A stretch of 64,000 nucleotides of DNA from Ampullaceana balthica (GCA_944989445.1 CALYLW010000547.1:310001-374000); one strand, 5' to 3'. Counted from the first letter of the stretch, positions 33,800 through 45,984 are shown. Notes: generated from the letters alone by a model not told the origin. A program made the numbers and translations.

Positions 33800-35812
33800 C
33801 TTATATAGTCTTGTATGTTACCGAACCCTACTATCTTATATAGTCTTGTATGTTACCGAACCCTACTATCTTATATAGTCTTGTATGTTACCGAACCCTA
33901 CTATCTTATATAGTCTTGTATGTTACTGAAGCCTACTATCTTATATAGTCTTGTCTGTTAATGAACCCTACTATCTTATACAGTCTTTTATGTTACTGTA
34001 CCCTACTATCTTATACTGTCGTGTATGTTACTGAACCCTACTATCTTATATAGTCTTGTATGTTACTGAACCCTACTATCCTATATAATAAAAGGCAAAT
34101 TTCTCTCCTTTCTGTCCTGTCATCTATAGCGATTGGTCCCTCAAACACATGACTGCTACAGCCAATCACTAGCGGAGAAAAATTTACATATTACACGGAG
34201 GTTCAAAACGAGTTATTTTTGGTGCAGTTTTTTCTCACAATTCATTATGTTGTTCCCATCTTGAAGTGATGCCTGCCGCTTATTCCAATGCTAATTCTGT
34301 TAAATGCTTTTTCCTTGATGGTCCTGGGGGGTAGTGGCAAGAGTTTTAAGTGTTGTTTGTTTTTTGTTGCTGTTATTGTTGTTGTTTTGTTGTTTTTTGT
34401 TGTTGTTGCTGTTGTTGTTTTGTTGTTGTTTTTGTTTTTTGTTGTTGCTGTTGTTGTTTTTGTTTGTTGTTGCTGTTTTTGTTGTTGTCCACATCCCTTG
34501 CCCTGTGACGACAATGTCCTGCAAACGCTTCACCATAACAATTACCAAAACATAGCCTCCATGAACTTCACAGGTCAACCTACACTTATTCCCGTCCTTG
34601 GACGGGCTTTGTTACTAGTCTTATATAGTCTTGTATGTTACTGAACCCTACTATCTTATATAGTCGTGTATGTTACTGAACCCTACTATCTTATATAGTC
34701 TTGTATGTTACTGAACCCTACTATCTTATACTGTCGTGTATGTTACTGAACCCTACTATCTTATTCAGTCTAGTATGTTACTCAACACTAAGATCTTATA
34801 TAGTCTTGTATGTTACTGAACCCTACTATCTTATACAGTCGTGTATGTTACTGAACCCTACAATCTTATACTGTCATGTATGTTACTGAACCCTACTAAC
34901 TTATACAGTCGTGTATGTTACTGAACCCTACAATCTTATACTGTCATGTATGTTACTGAACCCTACTATCTTATATAGTCTTGTATGTTACTGAACCCTA
35001 CTATCTTATATAGTCTTGTATGTTACTGAACCCTACTATCTTATATAATCTTGTATGTTACTGAACCCTACTATCTTATATAGTCTTGTATGTTACTGAA
35101 CCCTACTATCTTACATAGTCTTGTATGTTACTGAACCCTACTATCTTACATAGTCTTGTATGTTACTGAACCCTACTATCTTATATAATCTTGTATGTTA
35201 CTGAACCCTACTATCTTATATAGTCTTGTATGTTACTGAACCCTACTATCTTACATAGTCTTGTATGTTACTGAACCCTACTATCTTACATAGTCTTGTA
35301 TGTTACTGAACCCTATCTTATATAGTCTTGTATGTTACTGAACCCTACAATCTTATAAAGTCTTGTATGTTACTGAACCCTACTATCTTATATAGTCTTG
35401 TATGTTACTGAACCCTACTATCTTATTCAGTCTTGTATGTTACTGAACCCTACTATCTTATACAGTCTTGTATGTTACTGAACCCTACTATCTTATACAG
35501 TCTTGTATGTTACTGAACCCTACTTTCTTATACAGTCTTGTATGTTACTGAACCCTACTATCTTATACAGTCGTGTATGTTATTGAACCCTACTATCTTA
35601 TACTGTCGTGTATGTTACTGAACCCTACTATCTTATATAGTCTTGTATGTTACTGAACCCTACTATCTTATATAGTCTTGTATGTTACTGAACCCTACTA
35701 TCTTATATAGTCTTGTATGTAACTGAACCCTACTATCTTATACAGTCTTGTATGTTACTGAACCCTACTATCTTATATAGTCTTGTATGTTACTGAACCC
35801 TACTATCTTATA
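33800..35812. repeat. 35-bp minisatellite, about 42 copies, split by a Helitron
   Basis: The unit contains TTATATAGTCTTGTATGTTA and CTGAACCCTACTATC. Copies differ mainly in the TATATAGTCTT segment (ACAGTCG, ACTGTCG, ATAATCT). It is interrupted at 34079-34618 by a Helitron. Confidence 0.95.
34079..34618 (+). mobile_element. Non-autonomous Helitron (540 bp) inside the 35-bp array
   Basis: It starts TCCTATATAATAAAAGGC. It ends with the hairpin CCCGTCCTTGGACGGG, then CTTTGTTACTAG, and is flanked by A on the left and T on the right. Joining the flanks gives CTACTA|TCTTATATAG, exactly the array unit, so the empty site is restored perfectly. The interior includes a GTT-rich simple repeat (34345-34490) that makes false Leu/Val frames. 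No Rep/helicase is encoded. Confidence 0.92.
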
Positions 35813-36113
35813 TTTGTGCACACGTTCACAAAGTAGACATCTTGACCTACATAAACATGTTAAAATTTTCAGTCAAACCTAAGTGTAAACAGAGTTGTTT
35901 TTATTTTAAACTTTAAAAGTTATCATTGCTCTATTAATATCTTGTAGTTGTAGTTATAGCATCTAAACAGATCAAGTGCTCCATTTTCATTGAGCTAGGA
36001 TTAATCGGTCAAATTGTTATTTTTATCCGTGTAAAGTGTAAAACATATCAATTCAGTATTTTTGAGAGGGATGACCATTTTTATTGATGAGAATTGACTA
36101 GACATTTACTTAC
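35813..36113. other. Intron start after Smurf exon B
   Basis: AT-rich intron with no further feature recognised. Confidence 0.5.
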
Positions 36114-36222
36114 AGGTCATAGTGCTGGTTCCACTTGGGGTCAAGCGTGTTTTTACAGACATCTGTAGAGTGGCACTGACCAGATCCATCCACTGTGATC
36201 TTAGCGAAGGGGTCAGGGAGTC
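36114..36222 (-). CDS. Smurf: Smurf exon B, C2 domain core (109 bp)
   Basis: The acceptor is CTACAG and the donor GTAAGT. The exon encodes LPDPFAKITVDGSGQ, then CHSTDVCKNTLDPKWNQHYDL, in phase with exon A on one side and exon C on the other (ends with CT of a Leu codon). DPFAK and LDPKWN are hallmark C2 motifs. The Asp residues of the LPDPF loop, which bind calcium or phospholipid in many C2 domains, are present. Val-Cys after STD differs from the Thr-Val of human SMURFs, so this is a diverged orthologue and not contamination. Confidence 0.95.
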
Positions 36223-36391
36223 CTGTAGAGTGACAAACATAACAAGTATCTACAGCTACATAGAAAGTGGACTCTCATAATACAGATAATAAGTGTGGAT
36301 GGCATTTTGTATAGCTGACAAAAGAACAATGAACATTCAGCTGTGTTAGAAAATATCTTAGTTATTAATGATATGAAACATGTTCACTTAC

Positions 36392-36430
36392 TAAAGAAGT
36401 CTTTCTTGGCTATGTTTTTGGCACAAAGCA
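36392..36430 (-). CDS. Smurf: Smurf exon A, start of C2 domain (39 bp)
   Basis: This microexon follows a poly-pyrimidine tract and TACAG acceptor and ends at a GTAAGT donor. It begins in phase 1 (its TG completes a codon whose G is in the unseen upstream exon) and encodes LCAKNIAKKDFF, the first C2 beta-strand and following loop of SMURF proteins. It ends with one base (A) that joins GA of the next exon to make Arg, giving FFRLPDP. The intron after it is only 169 bp, the shortest in the window. Confidence 0.93.
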
Positions 36431-36506
36431 CTGTAAAAAAAAAGGTGGTAACATGTTAATTAGTGATATGTAAACTATACTACTCTATAACAGTCAATGG
36501 CGGGGT

Positions 36507-36812
36507 ATAGTACACAATAACTACAATCATAGCATACAACAACACATGTTTACATTGAATGTGGAGGTAGGTGTGCTGGGGGTACAGTACACAATAACTA
36601 CAGTCATAGCATACAACAACACGTGTTTACATTGAATGTGGAGATAGGTGTGCTCCGGTACAGTACACAATAACTACAATCATAGCATACAACAACACGT
36701 GTTTACATTGAATGTGGAGATAGGTGTTCTGGGGGTACAGTACACAATAACTACAATCATAGCATACAACAACACGTGTTTACATTGAATGTGGAGATAG
36801 GTGTTCTGGGGG
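36507..36812. repeat. 77-bp tandem repeat, 4 copies
   Basis: TACACAATAACTACAATCAT recurs at 36511, 36588, 36664 and 36741, with ACACGTGTTTACATTGAATG in each. It lies just upstream of exon A. Confidence 0.95.
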
Positions 36813-36919
36813 TACAAGTCTCCCCACGTCCAGCTGCACACCTCCATCCTAGCCCCAGGTGGGGCATCATAGGTGGGCATCTAAGGAGATGCACAATCTC
36901 CAGATCAGTTACCAATGCT

Positions 36920-37178
36920 GCACTAACACATGTGACAAGTCACCAGATCAGTTACCAATACTCCACTATCACATGTGAAAAGTCACCAGATCTGTATCAA
37001 TACTCCACTAACACATGTGAAAAGTCACCAGATCTGTACCAATACTCCACTAACACATGTGACAAGTCACCAGATATGTACCAATACTCCACTAACACAT
37101 GTGACAAGCCACCAGATATGTACCAATACTCCACTAACACATGTGACAAGTCACCAGATCTGTACCAATACTCCACAA
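36920..37178. repeat. 42-bp minisatellite, about 6 copies
   Basis: The unit contains ACTCCACTAACACATGTGAC and AAGTCACCAGATCTG. It is open in two plus frames because 42 is divisible by 3. A 13-bp triplicate (GTTAGATCAACTA) follows at 37209-37252. Confidence 0.95.
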
Positions 37179-37252
37179 GTCAACACAAGTACAAGGCTAC
37201 TCTACTAATACTAGACCAGTTAGATCAACTAGTTAGATCAACTAGTTAGATC

Positions 37253-37801
37253 AACTATCAACAAATCCGTCAAGAACGAGCCATGGTGAAAATATGTCCA
37301 GTTTATGTCTACAATGAACGTTGACCAAAGCAAGTTGTGACAAAAGGTTTGTTGACACCAGGATAAGAGTGCACTGTATAATCAAGATGTTTTCATGGGC
37401 GGACTGTACTGCCCCTTTGTTGACGTCACGCACCCAGTAAGGAATTGAAAAAAAAATGTAAATATGCTACCACCCCAACAATTACACAACAAAAGATGAA
37501 GGATAGAGACAGACAATTACTTAAGGCTTTTCTGGGGCAGGCTGTAGAATTACTGTAGATATGTGAGTAAAATTAGTTAATCAGATTTAGTTTGTATTTT
37601 GATGTTTGTGCCCTGTCACATATGATTACGCATTCCAACAATAAGACTTCCGACATTGTGACCTTATGACCTCCCCGTACGGTCAAAACAGGAACCTCTT
37701 GCTTGGTGGGATATAACGCCGCGCTTTGTTTATTGAATACGTCACAAGAGGAGACCACTGCATAAATGACATACAACTATATGAGATACCCCTTCATTCT
37801 T
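37253..37801. other. Stretch upstream of the known Smurf exons
   Basis: No exon carrying the expected Smurf N-terminus was recognised here. Confidence 0.45.
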
Positions 37802-37809
37802 GTTATGGC

Positions 37810-39856
37810 CAGTGGCGTAGCGAGAGGGGGGCAAGGGGGGCAAATGCCCCGGGCGGCACTTTGTTAGGGGCGGCAAATTCCTGGTCATTAATTAGCTTCT
37901 AAGAATGATTTTTTATTAATTAAATTTGAACTTTTTATCAAAATAAAATAAATACCCATTAGAAATTGATAAAAGAAATAAAGGATAAGGAACTATCCTA
38001 AAAAATGTCAACGTTGCTAATGCCAAAATTTCAACTTCCATTTTGGATATAAATTATTCTGATACTTATGCTACTAAAATGACAATCTGTGAGGCTTAAG
38101 TCGTGTGAGATCGTGAAACTGATCTGCTGGTAACTTGATTGATTCTTCAAATTTGACAGCCACTCCTGTTGTAAAAGGGGAGAATTATCGCCCTTACCGT
38201 AACCAAACAATGTCAAATATAAGCCGACCGAATGCCCCGGGCGGCACCTTGTTGGAGCGGCAAATTCCTTGTTAGGGCGGGAAATTCCTCATTGTTAATT
38301 AGCTTAGGAAAATGGAAAACGTTAAATACATTTTAATAGAATAAAAGAAACTCCAAGATAAAAATTAAGTTTTTAAAATGCAGAAACCATATTAAAATAT
38401 GTGAACGTTTCTAATGCCAAAACTTCAAACTCCATAAGTCTCCTGATGTTATTGATAATGAACCCAAAACCCGAGAGGCTGGAGTAGTATAATGACACGA
38501 CACTGATGTGCTGGTTATTATAATTAATTTAAGTTTTCCAGCCGCTCATCTTGTAGAAACGAAAATTTCTGTATCCTTTAAATTCCAATAACAACCAAAA
38601 TAATTTTAACAACATTCATGAACGTTATTGATATGAATAAAATGACCGTACATACAGATTTGCGAGATTGAGAGGGTTCAACATAGTGACATTAACTTAT
38701 CCAAATGAGACACGGACCTCACACCAAAATAGAGATGAGACGGGTATCACGAGATTTACTTTAACGCGTGTAATCTGTTGCGCATATTGTGTTAAAAAAA
38801 AAGTTTCATACTTAAATGGGTTATTCCACTTAATCATAAAAAAAAATGAACAAAATTGATTATCTAAAGGAATTAACAATTGGAAATAAACTAAATCCAT
38901 AAAATAAATGTACTTATGAACAAGTGTTCAACATTACTAAAGTAAAAAAGAAAAAGAAAAATAGAAGGAATGAGAAATCGGATAAAAAAAGAATAGACTA
39001 TTTAAAAAGAACAACAGAACGTTGTTGTAAAAGAAAACAAAACAAAGTGGCAAACAGTTCTTGTTAGAATGTTGAACATTATTATCGCAAATTATTTGCT
39101 CTCTCGTTTGGAGAGGCAGACGAAAAGTTAAACGCACGAACAGACACAGGAACTTTGCTTGTACAGTGAAATCTTTTTATTTTCTTTGCGTTTTTTAAAA
39201 ATTGACATTTGGAAACATTTACTATCTGGAAACATTGTTCTTTATCAAGTCAATGACGCCCGAAATTATTTACCAATTATAATACTAAGAATGCCTTTCA
39301 GATGCTACTCACAGAGAATATTATGGAATACTTAAAGGATGCTTTGGCATTTGCTAAAATTCAATGTGAAGACCTTATCATTTTAATGGAACCTTCCAGT
39401 CAAAGAACAAGAGAGCAAATTTTTGGAAATCAATGCAGATGGTTAGCCATGCTATGTAGAAAGTAGAAAAGGGTGAGAGGAAATGTTTAGGTGAGGTTAC
39501 TTTAGAAAATCATGTGAGATATTGGCAGTTTACAGATTTCTGAAAACAGATAAGATTTTCGTGCACCAGCCAATCTACAGGACTTTAAAATTTCGCCTTC
39601 AGGTTAGAGTTAGAGCATTTAAATTCAAAGTATCTAACATGACATTGTCAATGAAAAGCTATTTTACCTTAGGGGTAAAAAAAATAATTTTGAATTCAAG
39701 CCCACTTGATTTATTCAAGTCCCTTAATATTTCTTTCTTTCTAATAAAAATTATATTTTCTTTATAGCGTCAAAATAGTAAACATAAATTTCCGGGTGAT
39801 GGGGGCGGCAAACTTGGGTTCTGTCCCGGGCGGCACATACCCACGCTACTCCGCTG
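37810..39856. mobile_element. hAT-type element (2.05 kb), perfect 8-bp TSD
   Basis: The left end CAGTGGCGTAGCGAGAGG and the right end (reverse complement CAGCGGAGTAGCGTGGG) are inverted. GTTATGGC flanks both sides exactly (37802-37809, 39857-39864). The GCCCCGGGCGGCAC sub-terminal block occurs near the left end, again at 38230, and inverted near the right end. The interior is AT-rich with no recognisable transposase; short plus frames (for example 39522-39767) show nothing I know. Confidence 0.88.
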
Positions 39857-39875
39857 GTTATGGCCATTATAATAA

Positions 39876-40148
39876 GGGGCCATCCATAAAGTACATCACG
39901 CTCCAGAGAGGGAAGGGGGTGTAAGAAAGTGTGACAGTTTGTGACAGGGGGAGGGGGGGTCCGGCCATGTGTGACGTCACGCTGTTTTATATTAAATTTT
40001 GATTATTTTGTTAATAAAAAACAACATTTTTGTTCGAAAGTGTGACGTACTTTAGGGGGGGGGGTCAGTTTGCGTGACAGTTTGTGACAGGGGGGAGGGG
40101 GAGTTTAAAATGGTCCAAAATAGCGTGACGTACTTTATGGACGGCCCC
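39876..40148. mobile_element. PIF/Harbinger-type MITE (273 bp), TAA TSD
   Basis: GGGGCCATCCATAAAGTACA and GTACTTTATGGACGGCCCC are inverted ends; TAA flanks both (39873-39875, 40149-40151). GTGACAGTTTGTGACAGGGG occurs twice inside. It lies 20 bp from the preceding hAT element. Confidence 0.85.
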
Positions 40149-40151
40149 TAA

Positions 40152-41702
40152 TGAAACACAATGTACTTTTGTATCTTTGCTTCAAGGGAGTCGTTGCTTT
40201 ATTTTACAGCCTCAACCAATTTTCTCCAGTAAAATAAGCACTAGTATTTCTCATTGGTTCTCGACTGTTTTTCTTCTTTTTTTAAAAAAAAATGTTTGAC
40301 CCGTATCAAAACCTGTTACCGGAAATGGCGAGCACTTATTTGTGGTTGAAAAGCTAACCAAGCCGCGTATGTTATATGGGGAAACTTGGAATGTATCACA
40401 TGAGCAAAAGGTCTGAGTCCGTTGACACAAATGACAACAGATGACGCGGGAGATAATGTGAGGCGGCTCGGAGGCGGGCGCCGTCTACCACTCCATCTAA
40501 TGGTCTCCAAGCGATAAATCCCGACGACTCATTGACGCCAGGCACGTGTTTAAAAAAACAACAGCATCAATCTGTCAGGATAAAAACTGCCCTCTGACTC
40601 ACCGGATGCCAACTGCCGCACGCGAGTGCAACACCGTGTCACGGGTCAGTTGGCGCCAGATTTGATGGGACAGGTTCAAACAATGACTCCCCTCCACCCC
40701 CACCCCCCGCAATAGCTGTTGTAATAAAGGGTGGGACATTGATAAAACTGAAAGTTTGTTACACACTTGGAAAATATGGGTGAAGTGTGAGTGAACTTGG
40801 CTTTCACGTACCACTGTAGCTTGACTCTATCAAGTACCGGTGAAATTTAGTATCGAATGATGTCAGCCTTAGTGTTCCGACGTATGACAACTTGTCATCA
40901 GTGAGTCGTGGGTATTTCCTTGGGAAGTTATAATAGATCATCGTTTCTAACTGCACCATATCCAACCTATTTCCCACTTTCTAATACATTACCCATTTTC
41001 AAACATATTCCAACCATTTCCAACATTTCACCACTTTCCAATAAACTCCCCACTTTCCAATAAACTCCCCATTTTCCAACTTATTCCACACTTTCCAAAT
41101 TAATTAAAACATAACATCTTATTGAACTTATTCCACACTAAAGGGTGGTCTCTAACATGCAATGACTTATTAGATCTTATGCGTGTGCGGAAATTATAAA
41201 ATTAAGAAGATGCTATTTTAAGTGCTCAACTGCCCCATAGTGTCAAGTGGGGACAATGAGACCATGATATTATTGGACAACTTCAGTGCGTCTTCTGTAT
41301 TCCCAGTACAACAACGGTTAACAATCCATGACATTTTACTGAAGCCTCCACAGCCCAGTTATTTCCCCTACAGAAAGGGGCGGGGCGTCCTGTCGTCCAT
41401 GTGTTACACGACCAGTTTAAAGAATTTCAACTGTAAACTTAACCATCCAGGAAATTGATCAGAGCGAGTGAGGCCTTGTGTTCAACATGACAAGACTTGT
41501 CTTGACGACACCTTCAAGATAAGACTTTGCTTACACCTCATTACTGTAGAGACTATTTTTAAAAAAGAGTTTGTTGTGTTGGCCCGGGGGGGGGCAGTGA
41601 TTATACCTAGGGATGCTGCAATTAATTTGTCAATCTATTATTTTATCTGATGATTTCAATGTATGTGCCATGAACAAAGGGCAGAACTGTTGAAGCATAG
41701 AC
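40152..41702. other. 1.5-kb stretch without a supported gene
   Basis: A degenerate ~18-bp tandem (CCCACTTTCCAATAAACTC) lies at 40965-41100. A minus frame at 40599-40814 ends near a GTGAGT, but its product matches no family I know and lacks the expected Smurf N-terminal sequence. Confidence 0.45.
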
Positions 41703-41893
41703 CAGGTGTGGCCAGACCTGTAGTAACTGAAAGCCATTTTAAAATATACAAAAAATTGTTCAGAGTGCATTGAAGAACTATGGGTCGTTAAATCTGGCTT
41801 GAAAATCTTCCAGTAATCCTTGCACCCTATATTTCATAAATTGTACGCGAGCCGCAATGAGACCACAGAAGAGCCGCGGTTTGGCCACCGTTG
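41703..41893. mobile_element. Probable hAT-type MITE (191 bp)
   Basis: CAGGTGTGGCCAGACC and, at the right, GGTTTGGCCACCGTTG are imperfect inverted ends. The flanks GCATAGAC and AAGTAGAC agree at 5 of 8. Decayed. Confidence 0.5.
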
Positions 41894-42449
41894 AAGTAGA
41901 CAAACATTCCAAGTTTCGTGTCCGTGAAACCATCGTACTTTACGGAGTCATAAATTGGTGCCACACACTAACACTAGCAGAGGAGAGAAGCTCTACACTT
42001 TGGGGTCATGGTACCCACGACACAGAGTCTAAAAAACAGAATAGAAACTGTTCAAATGTGGGTATAGATGAACATACACCTGAAAACGGAACCCCTCAAA
42101 ACTTACAAGCGATGATCAAATGTTTCCATTGTAACACGTACTGCCTCGTCACTAAGCGAGCAGTACAAAATGATAGAGTTCTACAAAACATCTACTTTCC
42201 TCCCAGTCCCTCTGGAACACTTCCAGATGACAAAGAGAAAATTTAAAAATTAAAACATATTCAAAACTTATTTTTAAGTTCTCATTGTTCAAACGTATTA
42301 AAAAAAACCAGTGACGTAACGTTACCAACATTTATTGCCAGTAACAAGCGAGGGTGAGCCCTTCAAACCTAGCCATTCGTATCAGTATCGTGATCTATGA
42401 CAGACAATCTATCAACAGTCATGTAGCCCAAATTATCTGTACTTCAAGG
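41894..42449. other. Stretch with an unrecognised 129-codon plus frame
   Basis: A frame at 41857-42246 starts inside the MITE and matches nothing I know; I do not call it a gene. Confidence 0.4.
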
Positions 42450-43299
42450 CATGGGCGTAGGGAAGGGGGGGGGGCAAGGTGGGGCATTTCCCCCCTCCCA
42501 CCCCCTACATTTTAGAAAAATGTCATAAAAATGTCATAAAGTTGTTACAATAAAACTGAACTAAATTTCCTGAAGTTTATTACATGAAAGACAGTTTACA
42601 TTTATCAAAGATAAAAAAGTATTATATCTGCAAGTATAACTGATTACATTACTGATTGTTCTAAATATTCCAGTTGTTTTAACAATTTCAGTCACATTTT
42701 CAGCAAAAATCCGCAAGCTTTTATATTTATGTGTCCATCTTGTTTCACATTGCAAAAGAAAATTTAGAATAAGTTGTCTTTGCTGATTACTTTCTGGGAA
42801 AAACACTATAATTGACTTAATTGTTCCTATTCTGTTTCGTACAACATTCACATTATTTAAATCGTTCGCGAGATTTAGTTTATGGGAACTGCCATGTACA
42901 AATGCTGCTTTTGGGTATTTTTTCGAATTATTGCTTGGACTCCTCCTTCTTTACCTCCCATAGTAGAACATCCGTCGCATCCTTGACCAACAAGCTTTGT
43001 CATATCTAATCCAAATTCTAATGAATTAGTAATGATGGTGTTGGCTAAACCTTCAGCTGTTCTATTGACAATTGTAATATATCCCAGGAATTCTTCTGTG
43101 ACCATCATTTTCCCATTTTGTTCTTTGACAAATCTACACCAAGTGACGTCTGCTCAATGCCTCCTGAAATATCATTTGTCTCGTCGGAAAGTATAGAAAT
43201 TGCAACTGAATTATTTGCTTCACGAACAATGTCTTCACGCAAGAGAGACCCACAAATTTCCATTATAGTGTTTTGCGTAGTTGAAGAGATATACTCAGC

Positions 43300-43657
43300 G
43301 GTGACCCGACTTAACGGTCCCGGTCTAAACGGCCCCAGACAAATTGTTAACATTTTTTAACAAAAACGTTATTTTGTGGTATTTTAATTAAGCTTTTGTC
43401 AATTTTTGACCCTTAAAAAAGTGGTAAAATTGTAAACTTATTTCTTGTGATGTTATATTTTTTCTTGTCAACGTACAACCGTGATTGATACCATTTCGCG
43501 TAAAGGCTATTAAATTCACTCTTGTGATGTCATTATTATTGTTTCTTGTGAGCTAAACCTGACACTGAATAGATGAGTAAAAATACGAATATAATATTTG
43601 ATTGTACATTTTACTATTAGTCCATCTATTAGTCCAGGGCCGTTTTGTCGGTGAACC
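43300..43657. mobile_element. 358-bp TIR element with 9-bp TSD, nested in the hAT transposase
   Basis: GGTGACCCGACTTAACGG at the left and CCGTTTTGTCGGTGAACC at the right are inverted. ATACTCAGC flanks both sides exactly (43291-43299, 43658-43666). A 9-bp duplication suggests a Mutator-like (MULE) MITE, but the family is not certain. It splits the transposase between SAEY and ISSTTQ. Confidence 0.8.
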
Positions 43658-44018
43658 ATACTCAGCACTACAAGAACCAATTGACAAATGATTACCAAGA
43701 ACTTCATCTCCAGATTCAACACGAAACTCTAACAGGTCATAAAAATTACCAGAATTTGATTCTTTTCCACGAAGTACTAAATCATGCATGCAGAAAAATA
43801 AGATTGTAGAAATGATCGGACCTAGTTTGTTGCAATTTTCTTGAATTTGTCTTCTAAATGAATAGCCTAGCTCAGTGGTTCCTAACCTTTAGGGGTCCAT
43901 GCACCCCTTCAGATGCTAAAAAAAGTTCATGCGCCCCCTCGTGAAACTTGCAGAAAATGCATAATAAACTATGTTTATTTTAGGAACACAACATTTTTGA
44001 CCATAGGCAACAGGGAAT

Positions 44019-45700
44019 TTAGTGAGAGATCTGCTGCTTCTTATGATCAATCAGCGATTTAAATCTGGGGACTGTTTTGGACAAAGCAACTCTCATGTCA
44101 TCCTCTGCATTCAACTTATTCCTTGTCTTGGTTTTAATCGTCAAACGTGTGGAGAATCCTGCTTCACAGAGATAGGTTGTGGCAAATGGAAGGAGAGTCA
44201 GTACTGCCCTCTTGGCTAGTTGTGGGTAGGAATCTAGCTGGGCGCACCAAAATTCAATCAAGGTATTGCAACTGAAGGCACTCCTCAGTACTTCTCTGGT
44301 TCTCAAATCAATCAGGTCATCTTTAGCAAAGTCACTTTCATCAATGTTGTCCAAGTCACAGAGAAAAGGATTGCGAATCCAAAGATCTTTCCTAGCAATT
44401 TTTTGACAGAAATACCCATCAAAGGAATTTTGCAATGTTGAAAGGTGCTCTGAAATTTCCCCTTTGATTTTGTCAGGCAGTGATCCTTAAGTGCTTCCTT
44501 TTGCACCATATATTACAGCTTCATCCAAGAGTGGAAAGTTGGCCAAGTTGGACATTTCTAGTCGTCGTTGGAATAGTGGCACTTTGTTAAGGAAGGCTTG
44601 TAATCTCTCAGTAGCAACCATTACAGTCACAGCAGGTCCTTGGACAGATGTGTTCAACTCATTCAAGCTGGTGAAGATGTCAGCCAGGTATGCCAAGTAA
44701 TGAATGAAATTTGGACAGTCAAAACTTGTCAGCAAGGTCACTCTCTTTTTCTCGCAAGCTCCACTCTCAGTTCTACTAACCGAGAAAGTATCCGTCCCCT
44801 GGACAACTAGCGCACCTCAGTGTGATAGAGCAGAACTTCATGCTCAGAGACCACCTCCTAACAGAACAACTTGAAGAGGCAGTGGTTCAAGGCATGTGAG
44901 CGGATAAAATTTACAACTTGGACTGCAATAGAAAGAACTGACTTCAAGGTTGGAGGTAGAGTTTTGCATGCCAGGGCCTGACGATGAAGGAGACAGTGTG
45001 CAGTGACAATATCTGGAACTTCTTTCTTTACCAGTGCTGAAAATCCTGAATTATTACCGAGCATGAAGGGAGCACCACCTGTGCAAATTGAAGAAATTCT
45101 TGAAGTCCAGTCAAACTGGTTTTCAGTGAAGAATGCCCTGACTAGCTGCAGCACATCTGCAGCTTTGGTAGTAGCTAGGAGTGGCTTTCAAAAGAGAAAT
45201 TGTTCCTTCAGCAATCCACTGTGAACATATCTCAGAAATAAAGAATCTGACTGCATTGTATTATATCAGTGGATTCATCCAGCTGCATGCTAAATGGAAA
45301 AGGACTGCTTCTCATCTCACACAAGACTTGATCCAAAATGTCTGCAGCCATGTCACTAATCTTCGAATGAATAGTGTCATTGGACAAAGGAACTTTCTCA
45401 ACGTGCTCCCTCTGTTGGTGACCACACATCAGTTCCACCATCTCCAGAGCACAAGGCTTTACCAAAGTTCTCCAATGGTTTGGGGCTTCTTGTTCTTTGC
45501 AATAAGATATGCAACCTTGAATGATGCCTCCTCCAGTGCAGGTTTTTGTGACAAAGAAAATCCAAGCTTGGGCAAGGTACCTGAGGTCAAGAAGCGAGCT
45601 CTCTTCTGCTTGAAGAATTCAACACTGTCCTTGGAATTGGATGGATGGACTTTCTCCAAGCGCTCTCGGAGTCTAACGGGCTTCATGTTGTCATTGCACA
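44019..45700 (-). pseudogene. ZBED5-like hAT transposase, frameshifted, nearly full catalytic region
   Basis: In order on the minus strand: FLTSGTLPKLGFSLSQKPAL and VAYLIAKNKKPQTIGE (45590-45460), LSNDTIHSKISDMAADILDQ and MQLDESTDI (45390-45260; catalytic Asp context), SSICTGGAPFMLGNNSGF and AHCLLHRQALACKTL (45110-44940), EVRWLSRGR-type region (44830-44790, decayed), YLADIFTSLNELNTSVQG (44690-44620). The hATC dimerisation domain follows: SYPQLAKRAVLTLLPFATTY, LCEAGFST (44240-44130), then PRFKSLIDHKKQQISH to the stop at 44019. Three or more frame breaks are present, so no active enzyme. Order and content fit the family that gave rise to ZBED5. Confidence 0.88.
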
Positions 45701-45984
45701 GGATTTTTCCACCAAGGAAGCGCTGAGGCTTTTGTGTTCCATCTCTCTCTCTTTTTTTTTATTTATTAATTACTAACGATTTTGAGCGGGTGATGACAAT
45801 CGGAAAGTCGTACCAGTCACAGGCAATTTTTTAACTGACGAAGTTAATGTTTTTAATGACCAGAATTGGATGCTCAACTCAAGATTTTAGGTTTAAATGA
45901 AGAATAATGGCTTACAATTAACGTTTTTAAGACCTTTGCAGCAAACCGAGCAATAAAAGTGAAGGAAAAAAATCCCAACGTTTA

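Larger units (their letters stand above)
548..36430 (-). other. Smurf: Smurf gene, partial: five exons over 36 kb
   Basis: SMURF proteins are C2-WW-HECT E3 ubiquitin ligases that bind PPxY motifs of SMADs and other targets through WW domains and act at membranes through C2. Five minus-strand exons are visible (36430-36392, 36222-36114, 29429-29296, 17686-17512, 631-548). Each has AG and GT borders, and junction phases are 1, 2, 1 and 2 in order, all consistent. Spliced, they read through AKKDFFRLPDPFAK, TLDPKWNQHYDL, SLWNHKKIHKKQGAGFLGCV, GFQRLDL, DAVRGQIVISL and GWEERRT without a gap against the family. The first coding exon, expected to end in phase 1, was not found; WW2, WW3 and HECT exons lie left of base 1. 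Introns are 169, 6684, 11609 and 16880 bp. The family match rests on remembered SMURF sequences; the splice logic is directly visible. Confidence 0.95.

Noticed and set aside
34288..34644. Leu/Val-rich 118-codon frame as a membrane protein
   Set aside because: It is a GTT-rich simple repeat inside a Helitron.
40599..40814. First coding exon of Smurf (minus frame ending near GTGAGT)
   Set aside because: The encoded end does not fit the expected ...RLTV before LCAKN, and the phase does not match exon A.
41857..42246. 129-codon plus frame
   Set aside because: It begins within a MITE and shows no family signature or coding bias.
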